Of a stretch of 10,931 bases of DNA, positions 1-10,912 are shown piece after piece. The stretch is from assembly GCA_009602725.1 (NCBI GenBank), contig WELB01000208.1, forward strand, positions 7,312 through 18,242, written 5' to 3'. Origin of the DNA: Spirogloea muscicola (Eukaryota > Streptophyta > Zygnematophyceae > Spirogloeales > Spirogloeaceae). A program made the translations under genes and the position numbers. Every line of letters starts with the position of its first letter. The first letter of the stretch is position 1. Under the pieces are notes generated by a model that was not told the origin of the DNA, searched no databases, and worked only from the letters and a program-made list of their open reading frames with translations.

Positions 1-2357
<2,357 letters not shown>

Positions 2358-3039
2358 GGGGGTAGTAATGCTGCGCCGCGGCGGCCACCTCGCTGTGGCC
2401 GAGGTGCTGTCTTGAGGCCCGTACATGGAGGCAGGCAGGGCTGGCTGCAAGCAGCGCGTGTATGCTCCAGCAGAGCAGGGCACAGCGGAGGTGGTGGTAC
2501 AGGTGTCCCACCGCAGCGTGCAAGGCCAGGTAGCTGCGGCAGGGGGGCTTGGACGCAACGGCGTGCTGGCATGGTGAACGTCACATGTGGCGCCTACTTG
2601 CTGAAGATTGAGCATGCCGCTCGGCAGAAGTTCTCAGGCAATTGTAGGGCCTGCTGCCATTGCCGTGGCTCAGGGCTTGCTCCGCAATGGTGATGCTGCA
2701 GTGCAAGCCTGGGAAACTTTACAGTTACGGTTGGCCTAAGGGCCTCCTGCAGTTGCTGGCAGGGGCAGCGGTTGGCGACGTGGCACTCGCCGGGTGCTTC
2801 AGCCGGTGTCACTGGTCCTCAGCTTGCGCCACTCCAGTCAGCCTGGGCGGTGGCCAGCCAGGGGCTTCTATGTACACCTACCTTCTTTTGTTATACGGCA
2901 TGTACTATTGTTCTTGAAATCGATTGTGCTCGGTACGAAGCCGCAACATACCAACTTGGCCATCTCAGCTGCCGCAACGGGCTACCGCGGGCCAACACAA
3001 ACCACCTTCCACAGTCTGCGAGGCTCGTCATCAAGCCCT

Positions 3040-3044
3040 TGTAA
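3040..3044 (+). terminator. Possible TGTAA poly(A) signal for the ROP gene
   Basis: TGTAA is the usual near-upstream polyadenylation signal in chlorophyte algae. This is the first copy I found downstream of the ROP stop and would give a 3' UTR of about 0.7 kb. A five-base word is expected by chance at this spacing, and the signal applies only if the organism is a chlorophyte. Confidence 0.2.
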
Positions 3045-3337
3045 AGTCGCGTCTTTGAAGTCTAGGCCTTGTTGTCAAGCATGGTTGAGAGGACCAACTT
3101 CATATCATTGTGAAGGTCAACCAGCTGAGAGCTTGAGATACAGGTGCGCAAAGTATTGTGTCTATGGTGGGCGAGTGACGATGTCATCTGACAGCGATGC
3201 ACTTGCGGCGTGCAACAGCAGTGGTGTGTTGTTTCCAAGAGGCTGTGTGGACCTCAAAGGCCGACAAGCCGCACAGCAGCACGTTCACCTTGCACACAGG
3301 CTGTTGCCGACTTACGCAGGTCAAGTCGGCCGTGGGC

Positions 3338-3357
3338 TTAGGGGTTAGGGTTCAGGG
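3338..3357 (+). repeat. Short telomere-like G-rich stretch
   Basis: An imperfect stretch of TTAGGGG, TTAGGG and TTCAGGG units lies in the intergenic region. It is only three degenerate units long, so it may be chance or a small interstitial remnant. Confidence 0.25.
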
Positions 3358-3365
3358 CGCACTAT

Positions 3366-3370
3366 TTACA
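3366..3370 (-). terminator. Possible TGTAA poly(A) signal for the F-box gene
   Basis: The minus strand reads TGTAA here, about 520 bases beyond the preferred F-box stop at 3886. It carries the same caveat as the plus-strand copy: the word is short and the evidence weak. Confidence 0.15.
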
Positions 3371-3885
3371 TTGGCGCCTATCTTAAGTACAGAGGTATTG
3401 TTGGCTGCAGCATACGGCACAGTGGGTGGCGCACTGCATGGGAAATGGCGGAACGTATCACCTTGTGGCTGCATCTGCTATGTACAGAGGGCGGAAATGG
3501 GTCTGATGCCACAGGAGGTCGTCAAGCCCAGCGCCGGAGGCGCGACCGCGGGCTTGGTGAATAGCGGGAGCGGTGGGGTGCCCATCCACTGATGCTAATG
3601 CCGCCGCCACCGCCACCGCTACCACACCGGCAGGCTCCCTCATGGAAGCCGCAGCCGCTGCCAACATCCTCGTCGTTAGCCTCCTGGGCGTCCAGGTATG
3701 CGGGCCGCGACAGCTGGGAAGTCCTGAGCCCGGCAAAACGGCAGTAGGCTCCAGTCAGTGCAAGGCTGTTATGATGAGGCCGTGGCCTGCAACGGCTCTC
3801 AGGAGGCAGTAAGTCACTTACTTGACTATACAGGAGTGAAATTGATCATTGAGGAGTAAAGGTATTAGGGTGTTACGGTTTGGGT

Positions 3886-5150
3886 TTATAAGCCAGCGGC
3901 GCACCGGAAACCAGCAACTATTTCTTCTACATGGAGCTCCTCGCCGACTGCCGGTCGCAGCCCACGGCGGACAGCGGCACGGAAACCGGGGCGCTGCCAT
4001 GCATGCGCCACCAGCGCCTCTGCCAGAAGGTTGTCGCGGACGTTGCCTGGAACCAGTGCGGCCACGCCGCTAGCTGTCAGGCGAGCAGGACCTTGCACAA
4101 TGAGTGGCCGCAAGCAATGGTGGTGCGCCATGCCTCCGCAGTAACAAGGGCTGCTGGGTGCAGCGGCGGTCCATTTGGATGCACACCGAGGGCAAGGCCG
4201 ACCACGCGCACGCGGTGGATGCACACGCAGAAAGCATCGCCGCCAGTTGCAGGGTGCGGCTCCGCCATGGGGCCATGCATGCCGCGCATGCGCAGGCGCA
4301 CATAGCCACCGGCCATGAGCCGCCATCGGGGCAGCGCAAAGAACTGCGGCACCGGCTGGTTTTCGACCGCAAACTCCTCGGAGCTCTGCTCAAACGCAGC
4401 CTCATCGAACCCTACGTCAACCTGCAGGTGCAAGACGGCAGTCACGTCAGCGTCGAGCGGCCTGCTTGGGTTAGCGACCTGCTGTCAGCAGGCACGTGGA
4501 GACTCTGGAGGACTGGAGGGGGGCGCAGGCCACGTACCTGCAGGCGTCGGGGGGCATGGCAGCGGCGGAGCGGCGCAGGTAGGATCTCGACACCCACGAC
4601 GACACACAGTGGCTGCACCAGGCGGTACGTCAGGAACTCCTCGCCATCCGGGTCCACAGTCGGCTGCCAGACGGGAAGCGGGCCGTCTCGCATAACGTGT
4701 GAGTCCCACCACACATTGGTCGTCTGTACTAAGCCTGCTAAAAGCTAACTAACTACATCTATCTAACTAATTGACTATATCCACATCGAACTTACTAACT
4801 CTGCTCATCTGCATCGATTGCGTCAATCAGCTAGCTCTAGGCTTGTGCTCCTTGCAAAACTGGACGTGGCGCTGATTGGCAACGTTGAAGCATGCAGCTA
4901 TTGGGCCGATTGGCGGCGGCGCTGGCAACGTCAAGGACATGCCCGTGTTGCAGGCCAGCAGAGGAGGAGTGCCAGCGGCGACCAGCGGAAGCAAGGCTGA
5001 CCCTGCTGCCCCAGAAGGAGTCGTCCTCGAGCGTGGCATCGGCGCCGCGGCGGGCGTCGTCGGTCTGGCTGGACCACGCGACGGCCTCGGCGGCGAGGCA
5101 AGGCCCGGCGGCGGCGGCGGCGGCGCTGTCGCCGGAGAGGCCCAGCGGCT
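3886..5150 (-). CDS. F-box protein At4g00755-like, C-terminal part; 5' end missing
   Basis: In plants this family pairs an N-terminal F-box (SCF ubiquitin-ligase adaptor) with a C-terminal beta-sandwich region; only the latter is visible. Model, in transcript order: exon A 5148-5002 (open up to the N at 5151), exon B 4723-4538, exon C 4421-4187, exon D 4046-3886. All junctions are GT-AG and phase-compatible. Family-like blocks are TLEDDSFW in A; GEEFLTYRL followed by LCVVVGVEI in B; and in C a PQFFALPRW stretch, GGYVRLRMRG and CVCIHRVRVVG, matching the family's conserved I-C-I-x-H-V-x-V-x-G end. Exon A holds a six-alanine run. If the last intron (4047-4186) is not removed, exon C reads on to a TGA at 4079-4077. 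No F-box motif is found upstream; the sequence past the N belongs to another gene. The family call is by motif memory; boundaries of B and C are firmer than A and D. Confidence 0.6.
4724..5001 (-). other. F-box gene intron with AT-rich CTAACT-like repeats
   Basis: This intron between exons A and B runs from a GTCAGC donor to a TACAG acceptor and is phase 0. On the plus strand it contains a degenerate run of CTAACT/CTATCT units at about 4744-4770, the most AT-rich stretch in this part of the window. No ORF here resembles the family. Confidence 0.45.
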
Positions 5151-5151
5151 N
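5151..5151. other. Ambiguous base N at the break between two partial genes
   Basis: This is the only undetermined base in the window. To its right, the IPK2-like exon reads ...HGYKH plus the first base of the next codon and stops. To its left begins the open frame of the F-box exon, in a different frame. Both genes are on the minus strand and each lacks the half expected on the far side. I infer a collapsed gap or join rather than a simple miscalled base. Confidence 0.7.
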
Positions 5152-6020
5152 GGTGCTTGTACCCGTGTGTCAGGTTCTCAAGGACTGCATGCTGTGTACG
5201 AAGTCAAGGTATATAAACGTAAGGTATGCCCCTTTGAGTCACGAGAGCTAGGTCATATATTCTCAAGAGAGCCTTCTCACTGACTATCGTGGAGCAGCAC
5301 TTTCAGATGCCTCTGTTCACTACCTGCAGCGAATCTTCAGTAAGTAAAGTGACCAATGGCTACTGGTGCTCTCAACGTGAAGAGGGCAGCGCAGAGGGGA
5401 TATTGCAAGGTCCGCTGCCATCCTCTGCGTTCACAACGACCGTCCCATAGTACCGCGGAAAGTAAGCCAGAATGTTCTTTGGGACGCTCTCGTCCGCCTG
5501 GATCTTCTCATAGAAGCTCGTCTCCTGGTCACCCCTTTCACCTCCCTGCAGCGGCTTGTAGAACCTGCCGCTTTCGTCGACGAGCGACCCTCTTCGCCCC
5601 TCTGACAGCCGCCGGAACAGGATCAACATATGAGGTCATACAGCACTAGCAGACAGTGTCTATCGGGAGTGCGAATTTACACTGCCACAGAACTGCTCGA
5701 TAGTTGACTGTCCTTACGCACACTCAAAGCCTGAATCAGACCCTTACGCCTGGTCGCCGCAGATGTTCATGACGTAGAGCACATTGGCAGCTCTTTTGCG
5801 CGTCAAGGGCTCTCGAGCAGTGAGCAGGCAAGCAAGCCTCTGCTTGCCTGTTCCTCAGAGCACGACGTGACCAAGGTGGAGACGCTGAGTGCCGGTCATT
5901 ACCTTCAAAGCGGTGGCCAGACACTTGGTGAGCAGACGGCCTGAGGTTCTGCAGCCGGCGACGTGGCAGACTGGGCCCAACATGAGCACTGTCACAGGAC
6001 TCGTGTCGTGCGGGTGGCAT
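5152..6020 (-). CDS. Inositol polyphosphate multikinase (IPK2/IPMK-like), N-terminal fragment
   Basis: IPK2/IPMK enzymes phosphorylate inositol tris- and tetrakisphosphates toward InsP5 in cytoplasm and nucleus. Exons in transcript order are 6020-5903, 5601-5404 and 5193-5152, giving about 119 residues. Visible blocks: HQVSGH (31-36), the conserved N-terminal signature; SLVDESGRFYKPLQ (45-58), whose K55 corresponds to the ATP-binding lysine; RGDQETSFYE (62-71); YFPRYYGT (86-93); DGSG (100-103); and HAVLENLTHGYKH (107-119). In the family the next residues are the P-x-x-x-D-x-K-x-G catalytic signature. Here the sequence meets the N at 5151 and that signature, plus the rest of the kinase, is absent from the window. 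The ATG at 6020 is chosen because exon 1 is open from it and its last phase fits exon 2. Intron 1 is GT-AG, intron 2 probably AT-AC. This is either a gene cut by an assembly gap or a truncated copy; as it stands it would be inactive. Confidence 0.8.
5194..5403 (-). other. Candidate U12-type AT-AC intron in the IPK2-like gene
   Basis: No GT donor fits the end of IPK2 exon 2. The exon instead meets ATATCCCC, close to the U12 5' consensus ATATCCTT. Near the 3' end the minus strand reads ACCTTGAC (about 5210-5203), close to the branch consensus TTCCTTRAC. The intron can end in AC at 5194, 10 bases past the presumed branch A at 5204, which is the short spacing typical of this class. Removing 5194-5403 joins A to AG as a lysine codon. 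The DGSG-to-HAVLEN distance then equals that in plant IPK2 (as I recall, DGSG plus three residues). An alternative AG end at the next CAG loses a conserved residue. Confidence 0.65.
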
Positions 6021-6784
6021 GGGAGCTTAACATGAAGACGGTGGCTAGGTGTGCATTCGTTGGGGTGTATGCATCGCAGATTATGCAGCAATGCTGAACG
6101 GAAAACGTGCCGCGCTCGTCAAGAGAGACTGGTCATCTGCCAAGGCCTCTCTGAATGTTGGCCGAGCGCAGCGTACGGGCGGCGGCGGCGGCTGGGCCAT
6201 GGCGTCCTCGGCGACGGGACGGCGACGCCGAGACGGCTGAGGCCTTGAGCTCCGACGGCACTCGTCACTCGCCTGCAGCTGCAGCCCCGCGCCGCTGCCT
6301 CCTGGGGGGCCGCTGCTGGAGCGACGGACTCTATGTGGCAGCGGCCGCCATGTCGCCGGCAAAAGCCCAAACCTCCGGATTGGCCCTGGCACCGCAAACC
6401 CTACCGCAGTAGCCGGGCCCTCTGGGCCTGCCCGCGCGGCGGCGGCGGCGGCGGCGCCATCGCGGCGGCGCTGGATGGAGCCCGCCGAGAAGCGCAGCTC
6501 ACGGCCTCCGGCCTGTACCTCGTCGTGCTGGTCCGCTGCCGCTCCGCCTTCACTGCCAGGCCCGGTCTCGTCGCGCCGGGAGCGGCCGAGCTGACGCGCC
6601 GCCGCCGGCGTCCGTGATCGGCTGGCGCGGCTCTCAGGGCGGTGTCGAGCTCCTCCAGAACGCGGCGTCGAAGCTGTGCTCCGCCGTGGCGCTCCGCAGG
6701 CCGGCCGCCGGCCGAGGCAGGTGGCGTCTCGGCCTCAGCTGAAGACGCGTCGTCCATGCTGAAAGCCATCGCAGTGGCTACTGA
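6021..6784. promoter_or_regulatory. GC-rich spacer between divergent IPK2-like and SDR genes
   Basis: The IPK2-like gene starts leftward at 6020 and the dehydrogenase reads rightward from about 6785 or further upstream, so this stretch probably contains both promoters and the missing first exon of the dehydrogenase. It has GGC runs at 6178-6191 and 6437-6455. Open frames on both strands (for example minus 6401-6769 and plus 6333-6617) are Arg/Ala/Pro-rich, as expected from GC-rich DNA, and none shows a recognisable domain. I could not choose an ATG exon with a phase-matched donor. Confidence 0.4.
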
Positions 6785-9604
6785 GCGTCACTGAGACTTA
6801 CCGTCGTTAGAGTCGCTGAGGCGGAGGCCTGCTCAGCGGCAGCAGCTCAGGGCCCTCGATATCTGTCATCCAGCGGCCAGCAGCGAGCCGGGGGTTCTTC
6901 CGAGAAGCTCCTGGGGGCTCCCGCGGCAGCCGGGCTCGAGGGCAAGGTGTGCATCGTGACGGGGGGCAACGCGGGCGTCGGTAAGGCCACGGCCAGGGAG
7001 CTGGCCGCGCTGGGCGCGCAGGTCATCATCGCATGCCGGTGAGCTGCTGCTCCGGTTGGTCCCAGGCGCTGCATTCCTGAGGCCTTCCCTATTTGTCGAC
7101 GGATTGAGGCCCTCGCGGAGTCCGTGATCGTCCTAGTATGCGTCGGTTGCAAAACATACCAGCAAAAAGGAACCAGCAATAGCGCAATACGTTCGTGGTT
7201 GTCCTGGTATCACGTATACGTATATCGTAGGTACTGCAGCTCCAATGTGAGTAGTCCGGAATTTTAGCCAAATGGAAGAGGTGAACCGCTGCTCCGCAGG
7301 TCGGCGAAGAAGGGGGAGGAGGCGGTCCAGGACATCTCGCTGGACCTAAGGGTCAGGAGGGCCGGGAAGGCGTCTGGCGTGCAGGCGCTGCCCTTGGACC
7401 TCTCGTCGTTCCAGAGCATCAGGTCCTTCGTGAAGGAGTTTAATGGGCTGGGCCTGCCCTTGGACGGTGCGTTGTCAGTCATGCCTGTCCTTACACTCCA
7501 CTGCTGCCGCCTTCGACAAGATGTCTTCATGGCTTTTTTTCAAATCTATTGTTGCTTATACGTTTCTGAGAGCAGGACACGTAGTAAACAAAGCTGGGTT
7601 ATTATGACCTGGAAGCTATGAAATGCCCTTGTCTGGCCAGTTTTGGTCCTGAGAGTTGCACCGTATCTGTGGTGTACCTGTGGTGATCCTGCAGTCCTGG
7701 TGAACAATGCTGGTATAATGGCTCCGCCCGAGAGGGCCATTACTGTTGACGGCTTCGAGAGCCAGTGGCAGGTGAGTCTGCTAGCAAGGCCTCATCCCCA
7801 TTGAGAGCTAGTACGTCAGATGTTTAGTAAGCAAGAGTCTTAGATTGCAGCCCTAGCAAGTCTATACCACTTCATCAATAAACCCCTGCGCCTAAGCTTC
7901 CATGGTGCGGCGATGCGACATTCGAGTAGGTGAACTATCTCGGGCACTTCCTCTTGACACAAGAGCTGCTGAGAGTACCCAATGCTGCTAGACGTATTTC
8001 AGGTAGTCTGTCTCCTCGTAGTGTTGACGATGACGCAGATGCTATGGTCTGCAACTTGAGCTCCTACTTGAGAATGTGGCCGCTTATCTCGTTTGCAATG
8101 ATATTGTTCAGATAAGCAACGACTGAGCTTGACAACTTCCAATGTAACATGCAGACGATCCTCTTCGGATTGTGAATCTGACTTCAATGACGCACTATGG
8201 TGGCCACATCCACTTTGATGACCTCAACTTCCTTCGCCGCTACCATGCATTTGCAGCTTACGCACAGGTGTGATTGCAGATCGAACAGGGTGCAACAGCT
8301 GACAGTGAGGGGCTTGATCTCCCTAAGGCATCTGCGGTGTAATGGCCATTCAGGCAGGAGTTGCCAATCAGGCACGAATTGCTATCCAATTTTAGCTGCT
8401 ACGAAGCTCTTCTCGGAAAAGTTTGAGCACGGACATCACCATGGACACACCAGAAAGTCGAGCTCATTAGCTCTGTATTCAAGGCAAAGTTGTGTTCTTG
8501 CAGTCCAAATTGGCGATTGTTCTTAGCACAAAGGAGCTGCAGAGAAGGCAGCCAGACATTGTTGCTGTAAGCTCCTATTGAGATTACAGGCCTTGATCAT
8601 AGATAATCACGCACCTACTTAAAACCACCGTACCTCCTTTGAAAGACTTGTACCGAGATGAAGTTGACTAGTATTGAGCTTTACGAGATGAGGACCAATC
8701 CTCTTGTGTCTGTATCTATGTCTCCCTTTGCCCGTAGAGCTGCAGGTGATCTCAGATGGTGTCTTTGTGCAGGTAAGTGTCCACCCTGGGCTGATCAACA
8801 CAGCTCTAGCCAGGTAAGTCAACACCGAATTGAGGAGCACTACTGTGACGACGGTGACTCCGTCCGATTCAAAGCATAAGGCGTCTGCCCCACTTGGCAA
8901 AGTCCCAGCTTGTGGAACTTTATGGCTTCTCCAAGCTCTTAACACTTCATCCAGAAACACCAAGAGGCCCCTCATGCACTGCAATGCATGCTTTGCATGT
9001 GTACCTGTTTTGTTTAAATATGACAGCTATCAAGGAACTTGTCCTCCAATGCTGCAGAGGATTCTTCATGAGCAGGGTGCCGGGACCGCTGAGGGGGTTG
9101 ATTGCCCCACTGTACGACCTTTTCCTCAAAGACCCAGAAGAGGTGCGATTTCATGGTGCTTCTTATAATTTGCTTCTTACATTTGCAGGCCAGCCATGGA
9201 TCCTAACCACAGTCGTCTTTGCAAGCTTGCTCTGCCCTGTCAATGTGCATACTGCTTATGATCAAGCAAGACTACCTGCTGCATCTTGCAGGCTGTCAGC
9301 ACATTGATGTATGCCATCACAGCTCCAGCAGGCGAGGTGGCAGGCGGGTAAGTTCGCTTGTTGGTCTTTTCAGAGGCACCAAAGTCAGAAATTAGAGTGC
9401 TATCTGCATCAGAGGTAGCGCCCTTAGCAGAGCCACTTACAGGAGCACCTATAATGCAGAAGGAAGGTATAACATGCTCATTCTCGCCTGTTTCCCAGGT
9501 TCGTCATGGACGGCGTGGTGCGTCAGAGTCACAAGAAATCATACGACGTGGAGCTGGCCTCCAAGCTGTGGGCCACCAGCATGGACCTCGTAGCCAAGAG
9601 ATGA
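6785..9604 (+). CDS. Short-chain dehydrogenase/reductase, retinol dehydrogenase/WWOX-like, 5' end unresolved
   Basis: A classical SDR: an NAD(P)-dependent oxidoreductase whose nearest look-alikes are RDH11-14, WWOX and plant TIC32-type proteins. The substrate cannot be told. Coding exons: up to 7038, then 7300-7466, 7695-7771, 7930-8002, 8155-8267, 8504-8566, 8773-8813, 9058-9142, 9292-9347 and 9499-9604. All are GT-AG and in phase. From 6932 this gives 295 residues. Motifs in order: TGGNAGVG (cofactor-binding TGxxxGxG), LDLSS, NNAG, the NYLGHFLLT helix, NLTS with the catalytic serine, YAQSK (Y-x-x-x-K, split by an intron), [10 protein letters not shown], and a C-terminal DVELASKLW block as in retinol dehydrogenases. 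All catalytic residues are present. The frame is open from 6785, after an in-frame TGA at 6782-6784, but has no ATG before 6932, so a first exon lies further upstream. Ser/Gly/Ala-rich residues precede the domain; a targeting peptide is possible but unproven. Confidence 0.88.
8770..8778 (+). promoter_or_regulatory. Overlapping acceptor/donor (recursive-splice-like) site in the SDR gene
   Basis: The acceptor of the 41-base exon 8773-8813 is CAG followed directly by GTAAGT, a perfect consensus donor. The same bases encode Val-Ser before the conserved VHPG motif, so they must be exon in the productive mRNA. The real donor of that exon, at 8814, is also GTAAGT. The layout equals the zero-length-exon motif used in recursive splicing. 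Whether it is so used is unknown. Confidence 0.5.
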
Positions 9605-10155
9605 TGCCCCGTCGTATGGAGGTGCAGCAAGTGATTGTCAGCAGCGGTGCAGCCTGACTCTCAGGATCTCTTACTTTATCTTACATTGAAGCCTTCTTCT
9701 GCAAGTGTGAATACTTGGCGACTTCAGATCATTAAATTCAACATTTGATTGCATCTACATTTACATTCACACTGAATTCAACTTTTTGAGGCGTGCTGCC
9801 TGTGTTGGATCCTGCGATGAGACCTAAGTTGCCCGTCAGCCAAGCCTTGTGCCAACAAGTGCACCTAGTAGCTATTGAGAGGCTGCCAACACTCCTCATC
9901 TGATTTTGTGCCACAAGTCAAGTTCCGAGCCTGAAACTGAGGTTCGCCTGAGGACAGGGGTTGCGTATCGTCCTCGAAGACAAAGAGCAGTCAGGCGTTG
10001 TCGCGACTGCAGCATGGAGCCGGTGGTCGTGAATGTACGCGCTGGCCAAGAACCGAGGTGTTGCTGCACAATTTGCGCTTGGTGTCCCTGTGCTCCCAAG
10101 TACCCCATGGTTTCGGTAGGATAGCGGAGCCTGGGAAGTCCGGGAAGGCGCACAC

Positions 10156-10209
10156 GGGGGGGGGGGGAGGGGGAAGGAGGGGGTTGGCGCCATGGCGGGC
10201 GCCATGGCG
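10156..10209 (+). repeat. G-tract followed by two copies of a 12-base palindrome-bearing repeat
   Basis: Twelve consecutive G residues (10156-10167) begin a G-rich stretch to about 10183. Two adjacent copies of GGCGCCATGGCG follow at 10186-10197 and 10198-10209. Each contains the perfect palindrome CGCCATGGCG. The G-runs could form a quadruplex; no function is shown. Confidence 0.6.
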
Positions 10210-10633
10210 GGAGCCTCGTCCAGAGCTTGGGGTGTTCGGGAGCTCGGGTTGTAGGGGCTTGCTCCGGGCGCTCGGGGAGAGGAGAATAAGAAGAACGCGG
10301 CTGCTGATATCGAAAGAAAGGCAGAAAATGGCTCTCCCAAAAGAAAGATTCCGTGTATTTGGAGCAATCGGAGGCCAAAATGGCTAAGTACAAAGGCAAA
10401 GCACATCAAATGAAAGCACACCAAAAAGGGGGCGAGGGCTGAGCAGCCAACCCGAGGAAAAATTGACAAGTTCCGAAGGGGCCGAAAAAGCGCCTCAAAG
10501 ACGATCACTACGCCGCGATGACCATTTAGGATATAAGATCTGGTATATTCTTTTGGGCTGGCCTCTCACATACTGCCATTACCGTATATTGACAGAGCTG
10601 TTTCTATCCATTAGCGGAGCCACAGGCTAGGCA

Positions 10634-10680
10634 GGAGGGAGGAGGGGGGGGGTAAGGAGGGAGGGACGGGGGAAGGGGGA
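10634..10680 (+). repeat. Purine-rich tract with many G-runs
   Basis: This tract is almost wholly A and G on the plus strand, broken by a single T and a single C, with at least five runs of three or more G. It has quadruplex or triplex potential. It is mirrored about 140 bases further on by pyrimidine-rich tracts at 10822-10902, so the two could also pair as a loose hairpin. Confidence 0.55.
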
Positions 10681-10713
10681 GCCGCCACGCGGTGCGCCCT
10701 GGCAGCCCCGCTT

Positions 10714-10754
10714 GCCCACGTGGGCCGACAGCTGGACTGGCGCGCCCGCACGTG
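10714..10754. promoter_or_regulatory. Two G-box (CACGTG) sites 32 bases apart
   Basis: CACGTG occurs at 10717-10722, inside the 12-base palindrome GCCCACGTGGGC (10714-10725), and again at 10749-10754. In plants CACGTG is bound by bZIP and bHLH factors. A pair three helical turns apart in a GC-rich region could mark the promoter of a gene beyond the window edge. This is inference from motif alone. Confidence 0.35.
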
Positions 10755-10840
10755 CCCGAAAGGACCCGGCTCTCGCGGAGATGCCTTCCCGCGGCCCCGA
10801 CTGTCGACGGGCCCTGGCGATCCCCCCCCCCTTGCCCTCC

Positions 10841-10912
10841 CTCCTCGCCTGGCGGGCGGTCCCCGCGGGTCCCCCTCTCCTCCCTCCTCCCCCCCTCCTC
10901 GGCTGGCGGGCG
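10841..10912 (+). repeat. Direct repeat with a 54-base period at the window end
   Basis: An 18-base unit at 10841-10858 recurs at 10895-10912 with one mismatch, the core being CTGGCGGGCG. Each copy is preceded by a C-rich CTCCCTCC tract and followed by a GTCCC-containing segment, so the true unit is about 54 bases. The array may continue past the window. Confidence 0.6.

Larger units (their letters stand above)
2358..3885. other. Intergenic region between convergent ROP and F-box genes
   Basis: Both genes end into this stretch, so it should hold their 3' UTRs and terminators. Open frames exist on both strands, the longest at 2794-3348, but none shows a recognisable motif or a splice pattern joining family-like pieces. 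A CCGCCACC-rich patch lies near 3600-3625. An alanine-rich frame beginning at 3642 ends in a CAG|GTATGC donor-like site at about 3696, but I cannot link it to any other exon. I treat the region as non-coding. Confidence 0.5.

Noticed and set aside
2794-3348. 184-codon plus-strand open frame between the ROP and F-box genes
   Set aside because: It has no recognisable motif, its composition reads like random GC-rich sequence, and it has no supporting splice sites or neighbours.
3338-3357. Telomere-like repeat as a sign of a chromosome end or fusion
   Set aside because: It has only three degenerate units flanked by ordinary sequence; it was kept as a minor repeat only.
4860-4945. Minus-strand HVLDVAS reading considered as the missing IPK catalytic P-x-x-x-D-x-K-x-G site
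   Set aside because: The lysine and glycine of the motif are absent and the stretch falls inside the inferred F-box intron.
6401-6769. Minus-strand Arg/Pro/Ala-rich frame that could be an extra upstream exon of the IPK2-like gene
   Set aside because: The kinase exon already has an in-frame ATG at 6020 with correct phase, and this frame looks like GC-rich non-coding sequence.
9906-10124. Cysteine-rich 72-residue plus-strand frame as a small zinc-binding protein
   Set aside because: The cysteine spacing matches no motif I know and nothing supports transcription or splicing.
9918-10508. 196-codon minus-strand open frame with hydrophobic N-terminal stretches
   Set aside because: It is Phe/Leu/Pro/Ser-rich text across low-complexity DNA, overlapped by an equally long frame in another phase, and no domain is recognised.
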